A stretch of DNA of 64,000 nucleotides from Paenibacillus dendritiformis (GCF_021654795.1 NZ_AP025344.1:5332501-5396500); one strand, 5' to 3'; positions 16,082 to 25,464 are shown, numbered from the stretch's first letter. The notes: generated by a model from the letters alone, not told the origin. Translations and numbers: made by a program.

Positions 16082-16777
16082 TCAGCCTTGCTCAATGACC
16101 TTCACGAAGCGCTTCGTAATCTCCATCGGTCTCGTAATCGCCGAGCCGACGACAGCCGTATGCACGCCAAGATCGAAGGCCCGCTTCAGTTCCTCCGGCG
16201 TCGAGATGCCGCCTTCCGCGATGACCGGAACGGATGAAGAGGCCGCCAGCTTCCCGAGCAGCTCGAAATCGGGCAGCGCCTTGCCCCGGGTCGCTTCCGT
16301 ATAGCCGCTCAGCGTCGTGCCTATGCAATCGAAGCCCAGTTCAATCGCCGTCATGGCCTCCTCGTAGGTGGAGCAATCCGCCATAAATAATTGATCCGGA
16401 TACTTCGCCTTCAACTGCGGGAACTGCTCGGAAATCGTCGTTCCGTCCGGCCGTACCCGATCCGTCGCGTCCATCGCGATAATATCGACGCCTTCGCGAT
16501 AGAGCATTCCCACTTCCCGGTCCGTCGGCGTAATAAATACGTCCGAGCCTTCATAATCCTGCTTGATAATGCCGATGATCGGCAGTTGGACCTGCTTCTT
16601 AATCTCCTGAATATCCTCGACGCTGTTCGCGCGAATTCCCGCCGCTCCGCCGAGGAAGGCGGCATACGCCATTCGCCCCATAATGAACGGGCTGTGAAGC
16701 GGCTCATCCGGCAGCGCTTGGCAAGATACGACCAACTTTCCTTTGACCTGTTCGAATACATTGGCATTTCTGTTCAT
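16082..16777 (-). CDS. nanE: N-acetylmannosamine-6-phosphate 2-epimerase
   Basis: A TIM-barrel enzyme of about 231 residues converting ManNAc-6-P to GlcNAc-6-P in sialic acid and ManNAc catabolism. Typical motifs: L-V-V-S-C-Q-A-L-P near the N-terminus, G-I-I-K-Q-D-Y (catalytic Lys), I-A-M-D-A-T-D, A-D-C-S-T, and the C-terminal phosphate site A-E-G-G-I with V-V-G-S-A-I-T-R-P. ATG 16777 has GGAG 10 nt upstream; ATG 16783 is also possible. It is first in a nanE-nanK-rpiR operon. No sialate lyase or transporter lies in the window, so the substrate may enter as ManNAc or be supplied elsewhere. Confidence 0.9.
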   Translation of the reverse strand: MNRNANVFEQVKGKLVVSCQALPDEPLHSPFIMGRMAYAAFLGGAAGIRANSVEDIQEIKKQVQLPIIGIIKQDYEGSDVFITPTDREVGMLYREGVDIIAMDATDRVRPDGTTISEQFPQLKAKYPDQLFMADCSTYEEAMTAIELGFDCIGTTLSGYTEATRGKALPDFELLGKLAASSSVPVIAEGGISTPEELKRAFDLGVHTAVVGSAITRPMEITKRFVKVIEQG

Positions 16778-16829
16778 CTGCATGCATCTCCACATTAGTA
16801 ATGTATTTCTTCACTCTGAAGTTATCCTT

Positions 16830-16897
16830 ACTATATCACCGTCCGCGCCATGCAGTAAATTATTTTCTTTTTTCTATTTATTTTTGAAAAAAATTTC
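16830..16897 (-). promoter_or_regulatory. nanE promoter and candidate RpiR operator
   Basis: On the minus strand TTTACT (16859-16854) and TATAGT (16835-16830) are 18 bp apart. The palindrome GAAAAAAATTTC (16886-16897), in a very AT-rich stretch upstream, resembles operators of RpiR-family regulators. Confidence 0.4.
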
Positions 16898-17033
16898 TTC
16901 CGGTAAAATCTATTCGCTTCCATTCATTTCGCCCGCATTGCGGTTTTCGCCAACTCCCTGAATATGGACAGCTCTTTTGCGGACACCGGAACACCATTCG
17001 ACATATCATGCAAACTTTCGGCAACATTTGTCA

Positions 17034-17062
17034 TTGATTCCCCCCGGGGTATTCTTTATACT
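17034..17062 (+). promoter_or_regulatory. Promoter of the lysine riboswitch-lysP transcript
   Basis: TTGATT (17034-17039), a 17-bp spacer and TATACT (17057-17062) precede the riboswitch by about 45 nt. Confidence 0.6.
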
Positions 17063-17114
17063 TAACCAATATAACGTGCCATTGTGCACAATATGCAAAT
17101 CCTCATCCTATCCG

Positions 17115-17270
17115 AGATGAGGTAGAGGTTGCGGTTGTTAGAAGTATCTCTGCGGAGGCGGGAAGCGCCGAGGATGCAGAGGGAAAGGAACCACCGCCGA
17201 AGTCTGCGGGCATCTTCCGGCACGCAGGCTGGGGCTGTTGCCGAAAGGTGCAGCACTGTCATGCGGGATT
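17115..17270 (+). ncRNA. Lysine riboswitch (L box)
   Basis: The conserved L-box series is present in order: AGATGAGGTAGAGGTTGCGG (17115), AGAAGTATC, GCGCCGAGGATGCAGAGGG, GGAAAGGAACC, CCGCCGAAG (17195), GGCTGGGGCTGTTGCCGAAA (17227) and GGTGCAGCACTG (17248). Lysine binding normally stops transcription downstream. The next gene is a lysine permease, which matches the sensed ligand. Confidence 0.92.
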
Positions 17271-17317
17271 ACCCGATCCTGTATGGTGCGCTATCTTTTA
17301 TGGAAGGGTATGATGGG

Positions 17318-17359
17318 GACGGTCTAACCGTCGGACGTGATACGCTCGAACGGTTTTTT
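17318..17359 (+). terminator. Expression platform of the lysine riboswitch
   Basis: ACCGT (17327-17331) pairs with ACGGT (17350-17354), followed by TTTTTT, as terminator. The same ACCGTC can pair with GACGGT (17318-17323), an alternative hairpin that would act as antiterminator. Confidence 0.6.
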
Positions 17360-17418
17360 GTCATGTCGCCGCTCCTTCCGAAGCTATTCAACTAAGAAGG
17401 AAGGCAGGGTTTTACGCA

Positions 17419-18879
17419 ATGAAAGCTACTGAAGATAATCGGCAGTCCGGGCTGCGCCGCAGCCTGAAGACCCGTCATATTACGATGATCGCGCTTGGGG
17501 GCTCCATCGGCACCGGGCTGTTCCTGGCCAGCGGCGGGGCCATCGCCCAAGCGGGACCGGGCGGCGCGCTCGTCGCCTATATCGCCGTCGGCATCATGGT
17601 CTATTTCCTGATGACCAGTCTGGGCGAGCTGGCCACCTATATGCCGGATCCCGGATCGTTCAGCACCTATGCGACCCGCTTCGTAGATCCGTCGTTCGGG
17701 TTCGCGCTCGGCTGGAATTTCTGGTTCAACTGGGCGATTACGATCGCATCCGAACTGGTCGCCGCAACGCTCATCATCAAATACTGGTTCCCCGACAGCA
17801 ATTCCTTTTTATGGAGTCTTCTGTTCCTCAGCATCATCTTCTTGCTGAACTATTTGTCGGTCAAAGGCTACGGGGAATCCGAATATTGGTTCGCGATCAT
17901 TAAAATCGCGACTGTCCTGATTTTCCTCGCTGTCGGCGTGCTGATGATCTTCGGCATCCTGGGCAGCGAACGCGTCGGCTTCGAAAATTTCCGGATTGGG
18001 GACGGACCGTTCCATGGCGGATTCTTCGCCTTGCTCGGCGTCTTCATGGCGGCAGGGTACTCGTTCCAAGGCACCGAGCTCGTAGGGGTCGCGGCCGGCG
18101 AGAGCGAGAATCCGCGCGAGAGCGTGCCGCGCGCCATCCGGCAGGTGTTCTGGCGAATCCTGCTGTTCTACGTGTGCGCCATCTTCGTCATCGCGCTGCT
18201 GATTCCGTACACGCATCCGAGCCTGTTGGCGAGCGATGTGGACAGCATCAACACGAGCCCGTTCACGCTCGTCTTCGAGAAGGCCGGATTCGCGTTCGCA
18301 GCCGCGATTATGAATGCCGTCATTCTGACCTCCGTGTTGTCGGCCGGCAACTCGGGCATGTATGCCTCGACGCGGGTCCTCTGGGTGCTCGCGAAGGAGG
18401 GCAAGGCGCCCAAGTTCCTGAGCAAGCTGAACAAGCGCGGCGTGCCGATCAACGCGCTTATCGTCACGACGGTTATCGGGATGCTCGCCTTTCTGGCCAG
18501 CTTCTTCGGGGACGGCGTCGTCTATATCTGGCTCTTGAACGCCTCCGGCATGTGCGGCTTCATCGCCTGGCTCGGCATCGCGATCAGCCACTACCGCTTC
18601 CGCCGCGCCTTCGTGAAGCAGGGCCACGATCTGAAGGAATTGCCTTATAAGGCGAGATTCTTCCCGTTCGGCCCGCTGTTCGCCTTCGCGCTCTGTCTGA
18701 TCGTCATCGTCGGACAGAACTATCAGGCCTTCACCGGGGAGGGCATCGACTGGAAGGGCTTGTTGATGACCTATATCGGCCTTCCGATCTTCCTGTCCGT
18801 CTGGCTCGGTTACAAATGGAAGCACCGGACGAAATTGATTCCGCTGGAGGAGTGCAAATTCGACTCCCCGCACGAATAG
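17419..18879 (+). CDS. lysP: Lysine-specific permease
   Basis: A 486-residue APC-superfamily transporter with about 12 membrane helices. The first helix carries the diagnostic G-G-S-I-G-T-G-L-F motif (about residue 28), and helix 3 has G-W-N-F-W-F-N-W. Later regions S-F-Q-G-T-E-L-V-G-V-A-A-G-E and P-R-A-I-R are typical of the amino-acid permease family to which E. coli LysP belongs. It imports lysine with protons. AAGGAAGGC lies upstream of ATG 17419. The lysine riboswitch directly ahead gives independent support for specificity and predicts repression when lysine is abundant. Confidence 0.92.
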   Translation: MKATEDNRQSGLRRSLKTRHITMIALGGSIGTGLFLASGGAIAQAGPGGALVAYIAVGIMVYFLMTSLGELATYMPDPGSFSTYATRFVDPSFGFALGWNFWFNWAITIASELVAATLIIKYWFPDSNSFLWSLLFLSIIFLLNYLSVKGYGESEYWFAIIKIATVLIFLAVGVLMIFGILGSERVGFENFRIGDGPFHGGFFALLGVFMAAGYSFQGTELVGVAAGESENPRESVPRAIRQVFWRILLFYVCAIFVIALLIPYTHPSLLASDVDSINTSPFTLVFEKAGFAFAAAIMNAVILTSVLSAGNSGMYASTRVLWVLAKEGKAPKFLSKLNKRGVPINALIVTTVIGMLAFLASFFGDGVVYIWLLNASGMCGFIAWLGIAISHYRFRRAFVKQGHDLKELPYKARFFPFGPLFAFALCLIVIVGQNYQAFTGEGIDWKGLLMTYIGLPIFLSVWLGYKWKHRTKLIPLEECKFDSPHE

Positions 18880-18885
18880 AATACG

Positions 18886-18933
18886 GCCCGCTTGCGCTAT
18901 CGGGAATATCCCCCGGCGCAAGCGGGCTTTTTT
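18886..18933 (+). terminator. lysP terminator
   Basis: GCCCGCTTGCGC (18886-18897) pairs with GCGCAAGCGGGC (18916-18927), followed by TTTTTT. Confidence 0.92.
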
Positions 18934-19020
18934 CTGTGCTGGCGAACTGGGTAATCATGCATATCCCGCACCTATTTTCCACACACTAGGCGGTAATGAC
19001 TGCAGAAGAGGTGTGTATGT

Positions 19021-20394
19021 ATGGATTCCGTTACGATGACCCGCTCCCTGTTCGGCACATCGATGGCCTTCCACATTATATTCGCGACGCTGGGGGTCGG
19101 CATGTCGCTCATGATCGTCTTCGCCGAGATTATGTACTGGCGCAAGAAGGACTCGGATTATGCCATCATGGCGAAGCGCTGGACCAAAACGCTGGGCATC
19201 CTGCTCGGTGTCGCCATTCCGTCAGGCACCATCGTCGGCGTCATGCTCGCCCTCTTGTGGCCGGGCTTCATGGAGATCGTCGGCCAAGTCATCGCGCTTC
19301 CGTTCCAGATCGAGATTTGGGCCTTTTTCTTCGAGGCTCTATTTATGGCCATCTACTTCTATGCGGCGGATCGGTTGACCCACGGCATGCGCATCCTGAG
19401 CGTCTTCTTCGTCATGGTCGGAGCGAGCGCCTCCGCCGCGCTGATTACGGCCGCCCAGGCCTGGATGAATACGCCGGCCGGCTTCCGCATCGCCGACGGG
19501 AAGATTACCGACGTCGATCCGTGGGCGGCGTTCTTCAATCCTTCCTACCCGACCTCGGCGCTGCATGTGCTGAGCACGGCCTATATGACCGGCGCCTTCT
19601 TCGTGGTGACCGTGGCGGCCTGGCGCCTTCTCAAGCGCAATGTATCGGAGCGGGAAGCCGCCTATCACCGCAAGGGGCTCATGCTCGGCCTCATCATCGG
19701 GCTCGTCATGACGCTCGCCACCGCGGTGAACGGCCATGCCGCCGCCCAATCGATGTACCGCCACAATCCGGAGAAGCTGGCCGCAGCCGAGGCGCTGTTC
19801 GAGACGACGACCCATGCGCCGCTAGTCCTCGGCGGCATTCCCGATCCCGAGGCGCGGACGATCAAATACGGGATCGAATTCCCGGGCATGCTCAGCTTCC
19901 TCGCCTCGAACCGGTTCGACGCCGAGGTGAAGGGGCTCAATGAGATTCCGCGCGAGGATTGGCCGCCGCTCTTCGTCCACACCTTGTTCAACCTGATGGT
20001 CGTGATCGGCTTCGGCCTGCTCGGGCTGTCGCTTGCGGTCGTGCTGTGGCGCGCGTTCACGCGCCAATCGCCGCGCCCTTATCCGCGCTGGCTGCGCTAT
20101 GCGCTGGCCGTCACCGGACCGCTGTCGCTGCTGTCCATCGAGATCGGCTGGATTTTCAGCTGCTCCGCCCGCCAGCCGTGGACGATCTACCGCATCCAGC
20201 GCACGTCGGAGGCGGCACTGCAGAGCGGCGATATGGGCTCCTTGTTCCTCCTCTTCGTCGGCATCTATGTGCTGCTGCTCGTGCTGACGGCGCTCGTGCT
20301 TCGCTTCTACTTCCTGCGCCATCCCGTATCCGCGGAGCTGCAGGAGCCGGCGCCGGACCATGACCGTCCGCATACGGAGGAGGCCTTTACATGA
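19021..20394 (+). CDS. ythA: Cytochrome bd-type quinol oxidase subunit I, short Q-loop
   Basis: A 457-residue membrane protein with about nine helices, the haem subunit of a bd-family quinol oxidase. Visible family marks are the N-terminal haem ligand region S-M-A-F-H18, F-Q-I-E-I-W, and the late R-Q-P-W-T-I-Y motif (about residue 380; SARQPW here instead of the usual GRQPW). The loop between helices 6 and 7, with K-L-A-A-A-E and T-H-A-P, is short, as in cyanide-insensitive oxidases and B. subtilis YthA. ATG 19021 has GAGGTG upstream. The gene overlaps subunit II by 4 nt. Confidence 0.88.
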   Translation: MDSVTMTRSLFGTSMAFHIIFATLGVGMSLMIVFAEIMYWRKKDSDYAIMAKRWTKTLGILLGVAIPSGTIVGVMLALLWPGFMEIVGQVIALPFQIEIWAFFFEALFMAIYFYAADRLTHGMRILSVFFVMVGASASAALITAAQAWMNTPAGFRIADGKITDVDPWAAFFNPSYPTSALHVLSTAYMTGAFFVVTVAAWRLLKRNVSEREAAYHRKGLMLGLIIGLVMTLATAVNGHAAAQSMYRHNPEKLAAAEALFETTTHAPLVLGGIPDPEARTIKYGIEFPGMLSFLASNRFDAEVKGLNEIPREDWPPLFVHTLFNLMVVIGFGLLGLSLAVVLWRAFTRQSPRPYPRWLRYALAVTGPLSLLSIEIGWIFSCSARQPWTIYRIQRTSEAALQSGDMGSLFLLFVGIYVLLLVLTALVLRFYFLRHPVSAELQEPAPDHDRPHTEEAFT

Positions 20395-21428
20395 ACGATG
20401 CCACGATCGCGATTTCGATATTGTGGGTGTTCCTGTTCGTCTACAGTCTGCTCGGCTCGGTCGATTTCGGGGCCGGCTTCTGGTCGATGATCTACGGCCG
20501 CCGCAGCGAGGACGGCCGGGCCGCCGAGCTGGCCAACCGGTACTTGTCTCCTTCCTGGAAGGTCACCAATACGTTCCTGGTCCTGTTCGTGGTCGCGCTC
20601 GTCGGATTTTTCCCCGGAGCGACGCTTGGACTTGCTTCCGTGCTGCTCGTCCCCGTCTGTCTCGTGCTCGTGCTGCTCACGCTGCGCAGCGCCTTTCTCG
20701 TATACGGATATTCCGTCCACCGGTACGGGCGCACGATCAGCATTATCTCGGGCGTGACCGGGCTGCTCATCCCCGGGCTGCTCGTCTCGGTGCTCCCCGT
20801 GACGCTCGGCGGCTTCATCATCGACGAGCCGGGCGGCGGGTTAACGCTCGACTTCGGCAAGCTGCTGGCCAGCCCGACGCTGTATGCGCATCTCGCCTTC
20901 GGCTACGCGACGGAGCTGTTCTTCTCGGCCCTGTTCCTGGCCGATTACTCCCGCGAGGCGCGCGATGCCGCGACCTACCGCATCTACCGGCGCTGGGCCG
21001 TCATCTTCGGCCCCTTCAGCCTGCTGACCGCGCTCGCCGTCACGCTTACCGTCCAGCCGGAAGCTTCCTGGATCGTCGAGGGCTTCCGCCAGCAATGGGT
21101 CGGCTTCGCGCTGTCCGCGGCCGCCTTCGCCATCGGTTATGCCTGTCTGTTCGTCCCGCGCCGGGACGGCTGGAAGGGGCATTCCCGGGCCGCCGTCGCG
21201 CTCGTCATCTTGCAGTACGCCTTCGCCAGCTACGCGTACGGGAGAGCCCATCTGCCCTACATTATCTATCCGGAGCTGACGATTGAAGCGAGCATCACGA
21301 ATCCGGCGATTTTCCGTTCGCTGCTCATCAGCTATATCATCAGCGCGCTGCTGCTCGTCCCGGTCTTTTATTTGTTCTGGAAGCTGTTTTTGAAGGACCG
21401 CCGCTACTTCGAGAACGAGCCGGAATGA
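20391..21428 (+). CDS. ythB: Cytochrome bd-type quinol oxidase subunit II
   Basis: A 345-residue polytopic membrane protein starting MNDATIAISILWVF, with G-S-V-D-F-G-A-G-F-W near residue 22 as in CydB-type subunits. The ATG overlaps the subunit I stop (ATGA), so both are co-translated. It partners the haem subunit in a terminal oxidase that uses quinol and oxygen without cytochrome c. B. subtilis YthB is the closest named analogue. No cydCD assembly exporter lies alongside. Confidence 0.85.
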   Translation: MNDATIAISILWVFLFVYSLLGSVDFGAGFWSMIYGRRSEDGRAAELANRYLSPSWKVTNTFLVLFVVALVGFFPGATLGLASVLLVPVCLVLVLLTLRSAFLVYGYSVHRYGRTISIISGVTGLLIPGLLVSVLPVTLGGFIIDEPGGGLTLDFGKLLASPTLYAHLAFGYATELFFSALFLADYSREARDAATYRIYRRWAVIFGPFSLLTALAVTLTVQPEASWIVEGFRQQWVGFALSAAAFAIGYACLFVPRRDGWKGHSRAAVALVILQYAFASYAYGRAHLPYIIYPELTIEASITNPAIFRSLLISYIISALLLVPVFYLFWKLFLKDRRYFENEPE

Positions 21429-21542
21429 CAGTAGCGGAAGCCGCGTGCTACAGTGATAGTGCGCATGAGGGAGCTATGAGCGCAGGCGTCCGTTAGGATC
21501 AAGCCGGATCGGCCGGATGCCGCGCTTGCGAGGAGGAATACC

Positions 21543-24032
21543 ATGAAATACTTGTACGAGTTCATCGAACACCAGGACGACATGCCGTTCCGCATGTTCA
21601 TCAACAGCGTCGATCATGTTCATTTCCATTGGCACAAAGAGGTGGAGATGATTTGCGTCCTGCAGGGGAGCGTGCGGATCTATGTCGGCCGGGACAATCA
21701 TGAATATCAGCCCGGCGATTTCCTGTTCATCAACAGCTTGTCCGCTCACAAAATCGAACAGACGGGCCAGGACAACGTATTGCTGACCCTGCAGTTCAGT
21801 CCCGAGCTGCTGGAGCGGCCCATGCATATTCATTGCAGCTCGCTTGATCGCGGGGCCGACGGCAAGCCTGAGCATGACAAGCTCCGCTATTACCTGGCGC
21901 GAATGGCGTGGGAGCTGAACAAAAAGCCTGCCGGGTACCGCTCTTGCGCCGTAGGGCTGCTGCATATGCTGATTGGGCATCTGGTTCGCTCCTTCCCGCA
22001 TGAGGCGCTTCCGGACAGCGAACCGGGAGCCGAACCAGGCAGCGATTATGAACTCAGACGGTTGAACCGGGTTCTTCAATTTATCGACAAGCATTATAGT
22101 CAAAAGATCACGCTGCAGGATATCGCGCGGCAAGAGCATTTAAGCCTGCACTATTTTTCCCATTTTTTCAAAGACAAAATCGGCATCCCGTTCCAAAAAT
22201 ACTTGACGCTCATTCGCTTGGAGAAATCCGCCGACCTGCTCGCGGGCACCAATAAAACCGTGACGCAAATCGCTTCGGAATGCGGCTTCGCCAATGTAAA
22301 AGCCTTCAATAGCTATTTCAAGGAAAAGTATGGCACAACCCCGACGGGCTATCGGGAAAAGCAGGAGCGGGACACGCTTAAAAAAAGCAGCCGCTGGAAT
22401 GTAAGCACAGGCCCGATCAATGGCGCTTATTACGATATCGACACGATCCAGGCGATGGATTCCTTGTACGCTTATCTGGAGCGCGGCCATGAGCTGCCGC
22501 TCAGCGTGCCGGTGGCCAGCGACAGCATCTCCATTGATGTTCGCGCCGATGATCCGGTTCATCCCTACGAGCCCAACTGGAGGATGCTCACCACGGCCGG
22601 GCGGGCGATCGAGGGACTCCGCGCCGATTGGCAGGAGCAGTTCCGGGAGATGCAGTCGAGGTTGAAGTTCCGCTACATTCGCTTTCACGGAATTTTCAAC
22701 GACGAGATGATGATCTACAGCGAGACGGAAGACGGCACGCCCGTCTATAACTGGTCTTATGTGGATCGGCTGTATGACTTTTTGTTGAGCGCCGGAACAA
22801 GGCCTTTTGTCGAGCTGAGCTTTATGCCTTCGCTGCTGCGCCGTTCCGACGAGACCATATTTTGGTGGAAGGGCAACATCTCTCCGCCTCGCGACATGGA
22901 CAGATGGACGGAGCTGGTGCGCCAGTTCGTGCGCCATTGCGTGAACCGGTACGGGCTGGAGGAAGTGAAGCAATGGTATTTTGAAGTGTGGAACGAGCCG
23001 GATCTGGAGGGCATCTGCTGGGCCGGAACCCGGGAGGAGTACTTTCGCTTTTACCAGGCAACGGCGGAGGCGATCAAATCGGTGGATCCCGATCTGAGAA
23101 CGGGCGGTCCCGCGCTGGGATACGGATCGATATGGAACGATACATGGGCGGAGGATTTTTTCGACTATTGCCGGGCCTCCCAGGCGCCGCTTGATTTCTT
23201 CTCGTTCCACGTCTATTCCGAGTACCCGTTCACCAGGTATGAAGAGCGGTTGACTACCATTATGCCGCCTGATTTTTACCGCAGCACGATCGAGCGGATC
23301 CGCGGCAAGCTCCACGCCGCACAGTTCCCCGTGATGCCGGAACTGCATGTGACGGAGTGGAACTTCTCGCTCTACGACCGGAATTATATTCATGACACGA
23401 TGTTCATGGCCCCGTTCATTCTGCGGCATGCGCTCCAGTCTCAGGGGAATCTCCACTCGCTCGGCTTCTGGTCGTTCACGGACGTGTTCGAGGAGAGCCA
23501 GGCCGTTCCCTCCATCTTGCACGGCGGCTTCGGCCTAGTCAACCGCAATGGATTAAGGAAGCCCGCCTATTACGCGTTCGAGCTTCTTGCCAAGCTGAGA
23601 GGGAACCTTCTCCGGCAGGGGGACGGGTATGCCATTACGGCATCGGGCGGCGACTATTCGATTCTGTTGTACCATTACGTTCATGTCGATCCGTTGTTCG
23701 CCAGCGGCGATTGGTCCGGACTGACGGAGCGGGACAGATATACGGTATTTGAGGAAAAAGGGAATCTGGAAGTCGCGCTTCATCTCGACGGGCTGTCGGG
23801 GGACTATAAGGCGACAACGTACCGGCTCGACCGCGATCATGGCTCGCTGTTCGACGAGTGGGTGCGCATGGGCGCTCCCGGCACGCCGAGCGAGGAGGAA
23901 ATCGATTATTTGCGGCGGAGAACGGGGCCGGCCGTCACGGTGGAATTCCTCGAAGCCGTCACTTCCTTCGATCGCCGCATCGTGATTCCGCCGCACGGCG
24001 TACAGCTTATCACCTTGCAGCGCCAATACTGA
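21543..24032 (+). CDS. AraC-type regulator fused to a GH39 beta-xylosidase-like domain
   Basis: An 829-residue fusion. Residues 1-95 form a cupin-like sensor (H-W-H-K-E-V-E, P-G-D-F-L-F-I). Residues 170-275 are an AraC-type double helix-turn-helix (I-T-L-Q-D-I-A, S-L-H-Y-F-S-H-F-F-K, V-T-Q-I-A-S-E-C-G-F). From about 310 a glycoside hydrolase family 39 barrel follows, with acid/base V-W-N-E-P (E485) and nucleophile V-T-E-W (E605). Both catalytic glutamates remain, so the domain could be active or serve as a ligand sensor. There is no signal peptide, so it is cytoplasmic. AGGAGG precedes ATG 21543. It precedes a PTS IIC and GH3 pair, probably its targets. Confidence 0.85.
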   Translation: MKYLYEFIEHQDDMPFRMFINSVDHVHFHWHKEVEMICVLQGSVRIYVGRDNHEYQPGDFLFINSLSAHKIEQTGQDNVLLTLQFSPELLERPMHIHCSSLDRGADGKPEHDKLRYYLARMAWELNKKPAGYRSCAVGLLHMLIGHLVRSFPHEALPDSEPGAEPGSDYELRRLNRVLQFIDKHYSQKITLQDIARQEHLSLHYFSHFFKDKIGIPFQKYLTLIRLEKSADLLAGTNKTVTQIASECGFANVKAFNSYFKEKYGTTPTGYREKQERDTLKKSSRWNVSTGPINGAYYDIDTIQAMDSLYAYLERGHELPLSVPVASDSISIDVRADDPVHPYEPNWRMLTTAGRAIEGLRADWQEQFREMQSRLKFRYIRFHGIFNDEMMIYSETEDGTPVYNWSYVDRLYDFLLSAGTRPFVELSFMPSLLRRSDETIFWWKGNISPPRDMDRWTELVRQFVRHCVNRYGLEEVKQWYFEVWNEPDLEGICWAGTREEYFRFYQATAEAIKSVDPDLRTGGPALGYGSIWNDTWAEDFFDYCRASQAPLDFFSFHVYSEYPFTRYEERLTTIMPPDFYRSTIERIRGKLHAAQFPVMPELHVTEWNFSLYDRNYIHDTMFMAPFILRHALQSQGNLHSLGFWSFTDVFEESQAVPSILHGGFGLVNRNGLRKPAYYAFELLAKLRGNLLRQGDGYAITASGGDYSILLYHYVHVDPLFASGDWSGLTERDRYTVFEEKGNLEVALHLDGLSGDYKATTYRLDRDHGSLFDEWVRMGAPGTPSEEEIDYLRRRTGPAVTVEFLEAVTSFDRRIVIPPHGVQLITLQRQY

Positions 24033-24040
24033 AGATGCAG

Positions 24041-24069
24041 ACACCCTTTTTGACACAAGGGTGTTTTTT
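24041..24069 (+). terminator. Terminator after the AraC-GH39 gene
   Basis: ACACCCTT (24041-24048) pairs with AAGGGTGT (24057-24064), followed by TTTTTT. Confidence 0.85.
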
Positions 24070-24158
24070 GCTGTCTCGGGCCGCTTCCTCCGCTTCGCGT
24101 TCCGGTTCGCGGCGGCCAGAAGAACAAAAAACGCCCCCCCAGTCGGCAATAAAGAACA

Positions 24159-24172
24159 AGAAAGCGCATTCA
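24159..24172. promoter_or_regulatory. CcpA cre-like site before the PTS IIC gene
   Basis: AGAAAGCGCATTCA matches 12 of 14 positions of the Bacillus cre consensus TGAAARCGYTTWCA. It lies 57 nt upstream of the IIC start, implying carbon catabolite control of the IIC-GH3 operon. Confidence 0.55.
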
Positions 24173-24228
24173 TTTTTATCTAAACTAAAGATGTGCACGA
24201 AGGAACTAACCAAAGGAGGAACGGCCCT

Positions 24229-25464
24229 ATGGATCGGTACATGAAGTGGATGAATGAACGTTTTGCGCCCAAATTAGACAGCTTCACGAAAAATGTATGG
24301 GTTTTCTCGATCCAGGAATCGATTATGATTGCTCTGCCGATGGTATTTATCGGCTCTTTGATTACACTGTTGTCCATACTCAATGATTTTATCCCGGGAA
24401 TGCCGGATCTGTCGCCGGTCTCAACCTTCAGCTTCGGCCTGCTGGGGCTTTTCATCGCATTCCTCACTCCTTATAAAGTGATGGAACAGAAGGAACGCCA
24501 TAAAATCAAGCTGATCGCGGGTTGTACCGGACTCTCTTTCTACCTGATGCTGCTGAAGCCGACATTCGGGGAAGACGGAACGATCAGCTTCATTATGGAG
24601 CGGTTCGGTCCGAGCGGCATGTTCACCTCGCTCATCGTCGGTGTGCTTGTCGCCGTTGTCTTTAGCGCGTTTCACCGGTTTTCTTTTTTCAAAAAAGATA
24701 CGAGCCTTCCGGAATTCATCGTCGACTGGTTCGACTTTCTCGTGCCGATTGCCCTGCTCTTGGGTGCCGGATGGGTGCTGACGTATCCGCTGCAGTTCGA
24801 CATCTTCGTCATGATCTTGAATGTGTTCGAACCGCTGAACCAGATTAGCCAGAGCTTGCTCGGGTTCGTGCTCTTCAATTTTATCGGGGTCTTCCTGTTT
24901 TCCTTCGGAATCAGCCCGTGGGTGCTGATGCCAATATTTTTGGCCATCTGGCTGCCCGCCATTGAAGCCAACGCCGTCGCTGTCGCCCAGGGCCTGGAGC
25001 CAACGAATATCAACACCTTCGAGACGTTCTTCTCCGGCTGGGTCGGGGTAGGCGGCATGGGGGCCACGCTGCCGCTGGTTATCTGGTTCCTCTTCGCCAA
25101 ATCGAAGCGGCTGAGCGCCATCGGCAAGACGACGCTGGTGCCTTCGCTGTTCAATATCAATGAGCCGGTCATCTATGGCGCCCCGATCGCGTTCAATCCG
25201 ATCTTGATGATCCCGATGTGGATTAATGGACTGATTGTCCCGATTATCGTCTATGTCGCGCTCGATCTTGGTCTTGCCGCCATTCCAAGCCAGTTGTTCC
25301 AGATGTGGTATACCCCGCTTGGCATCTCGTCTTACATCGTGTCGGGACTTGGCGGATTGCTCTTACTGGCGGTGGTCCTGCTCGTCATGTTCGCCGTCTG
25401 GTTCCCTTTCTTCAAGGCTTATGACATGCAGGAATTAAAGAAAGAACAGCAAGCGCAACAATAG
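24229..25464 (+). CDS. PTS IIC permease, lactose/cellobiose family
   Basis: A 411-residue membrane protein with about ten helices. ATG 24229 (MDRYMKWMNERF) follows AAAGGAGG by 9 nt; a longer in-frame GTG at 24193 is less likely. The F-N-I-N-E-P-V-I-Y-G motif (about residue 310) is diagnostic of the cellobiose/lactose-type IIC component, which carries and phosphorylates a beta-glucoside together with IIA and IIB. Neither IIA nor IIB is nearby, so it must share them or work otherwise. It is followed after 35 nt by a GH3 beta-glucosidase. Confidence 0.88.
   Translation: MDRYMKWMNERFAPKLDSFTKNVWVFSIQESIMIALPMVFIGSLITLLSILNDFIPGMPDLSPVSTFSFGLLGLFIAFLTPYKVMEQKERHKIKLIAGCTGLSFYLMLLKPTFGEDGTISFIMERFGPSGMFTSLIVGVLVAVVFSAFHRFSFFKKDTSLPEFIVDWFDFLVPIALLLGAGWVLTYPLQFDIFVMILNVFEPLNQISQSLLGFVLFNFIGVFLFSFGISPWVLMPIFLAIWLPAIEANAVAVAQGLEPTNINTFETFFSGWVGVGGMGATLPLVIWFLFAKSKRLSAIGKTTLVPSLFNINEPVIYGAPIAFNPILMIPMWINGLIVPIIVYVALDLGLAAIPSQLFQMWYTPLGISSYIVSGLGGLLLLAVVLLVMFAVWFPFFKAYDMQELKKEQQAQQ

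Noticed and set aside
17129..17395. 88-codon plus-strand frame before lysP
   Set aside because: It lies inside the lysine riboswitch and its platform; no ribosome-binding site.
18996..19943. Plus-strand frame of 315 codons overlapping the oxidase subunit I gene
   Set aside because: Out of frame with the recognisable cytochrome bd motifs; Arg/His-rich product is a shadow.
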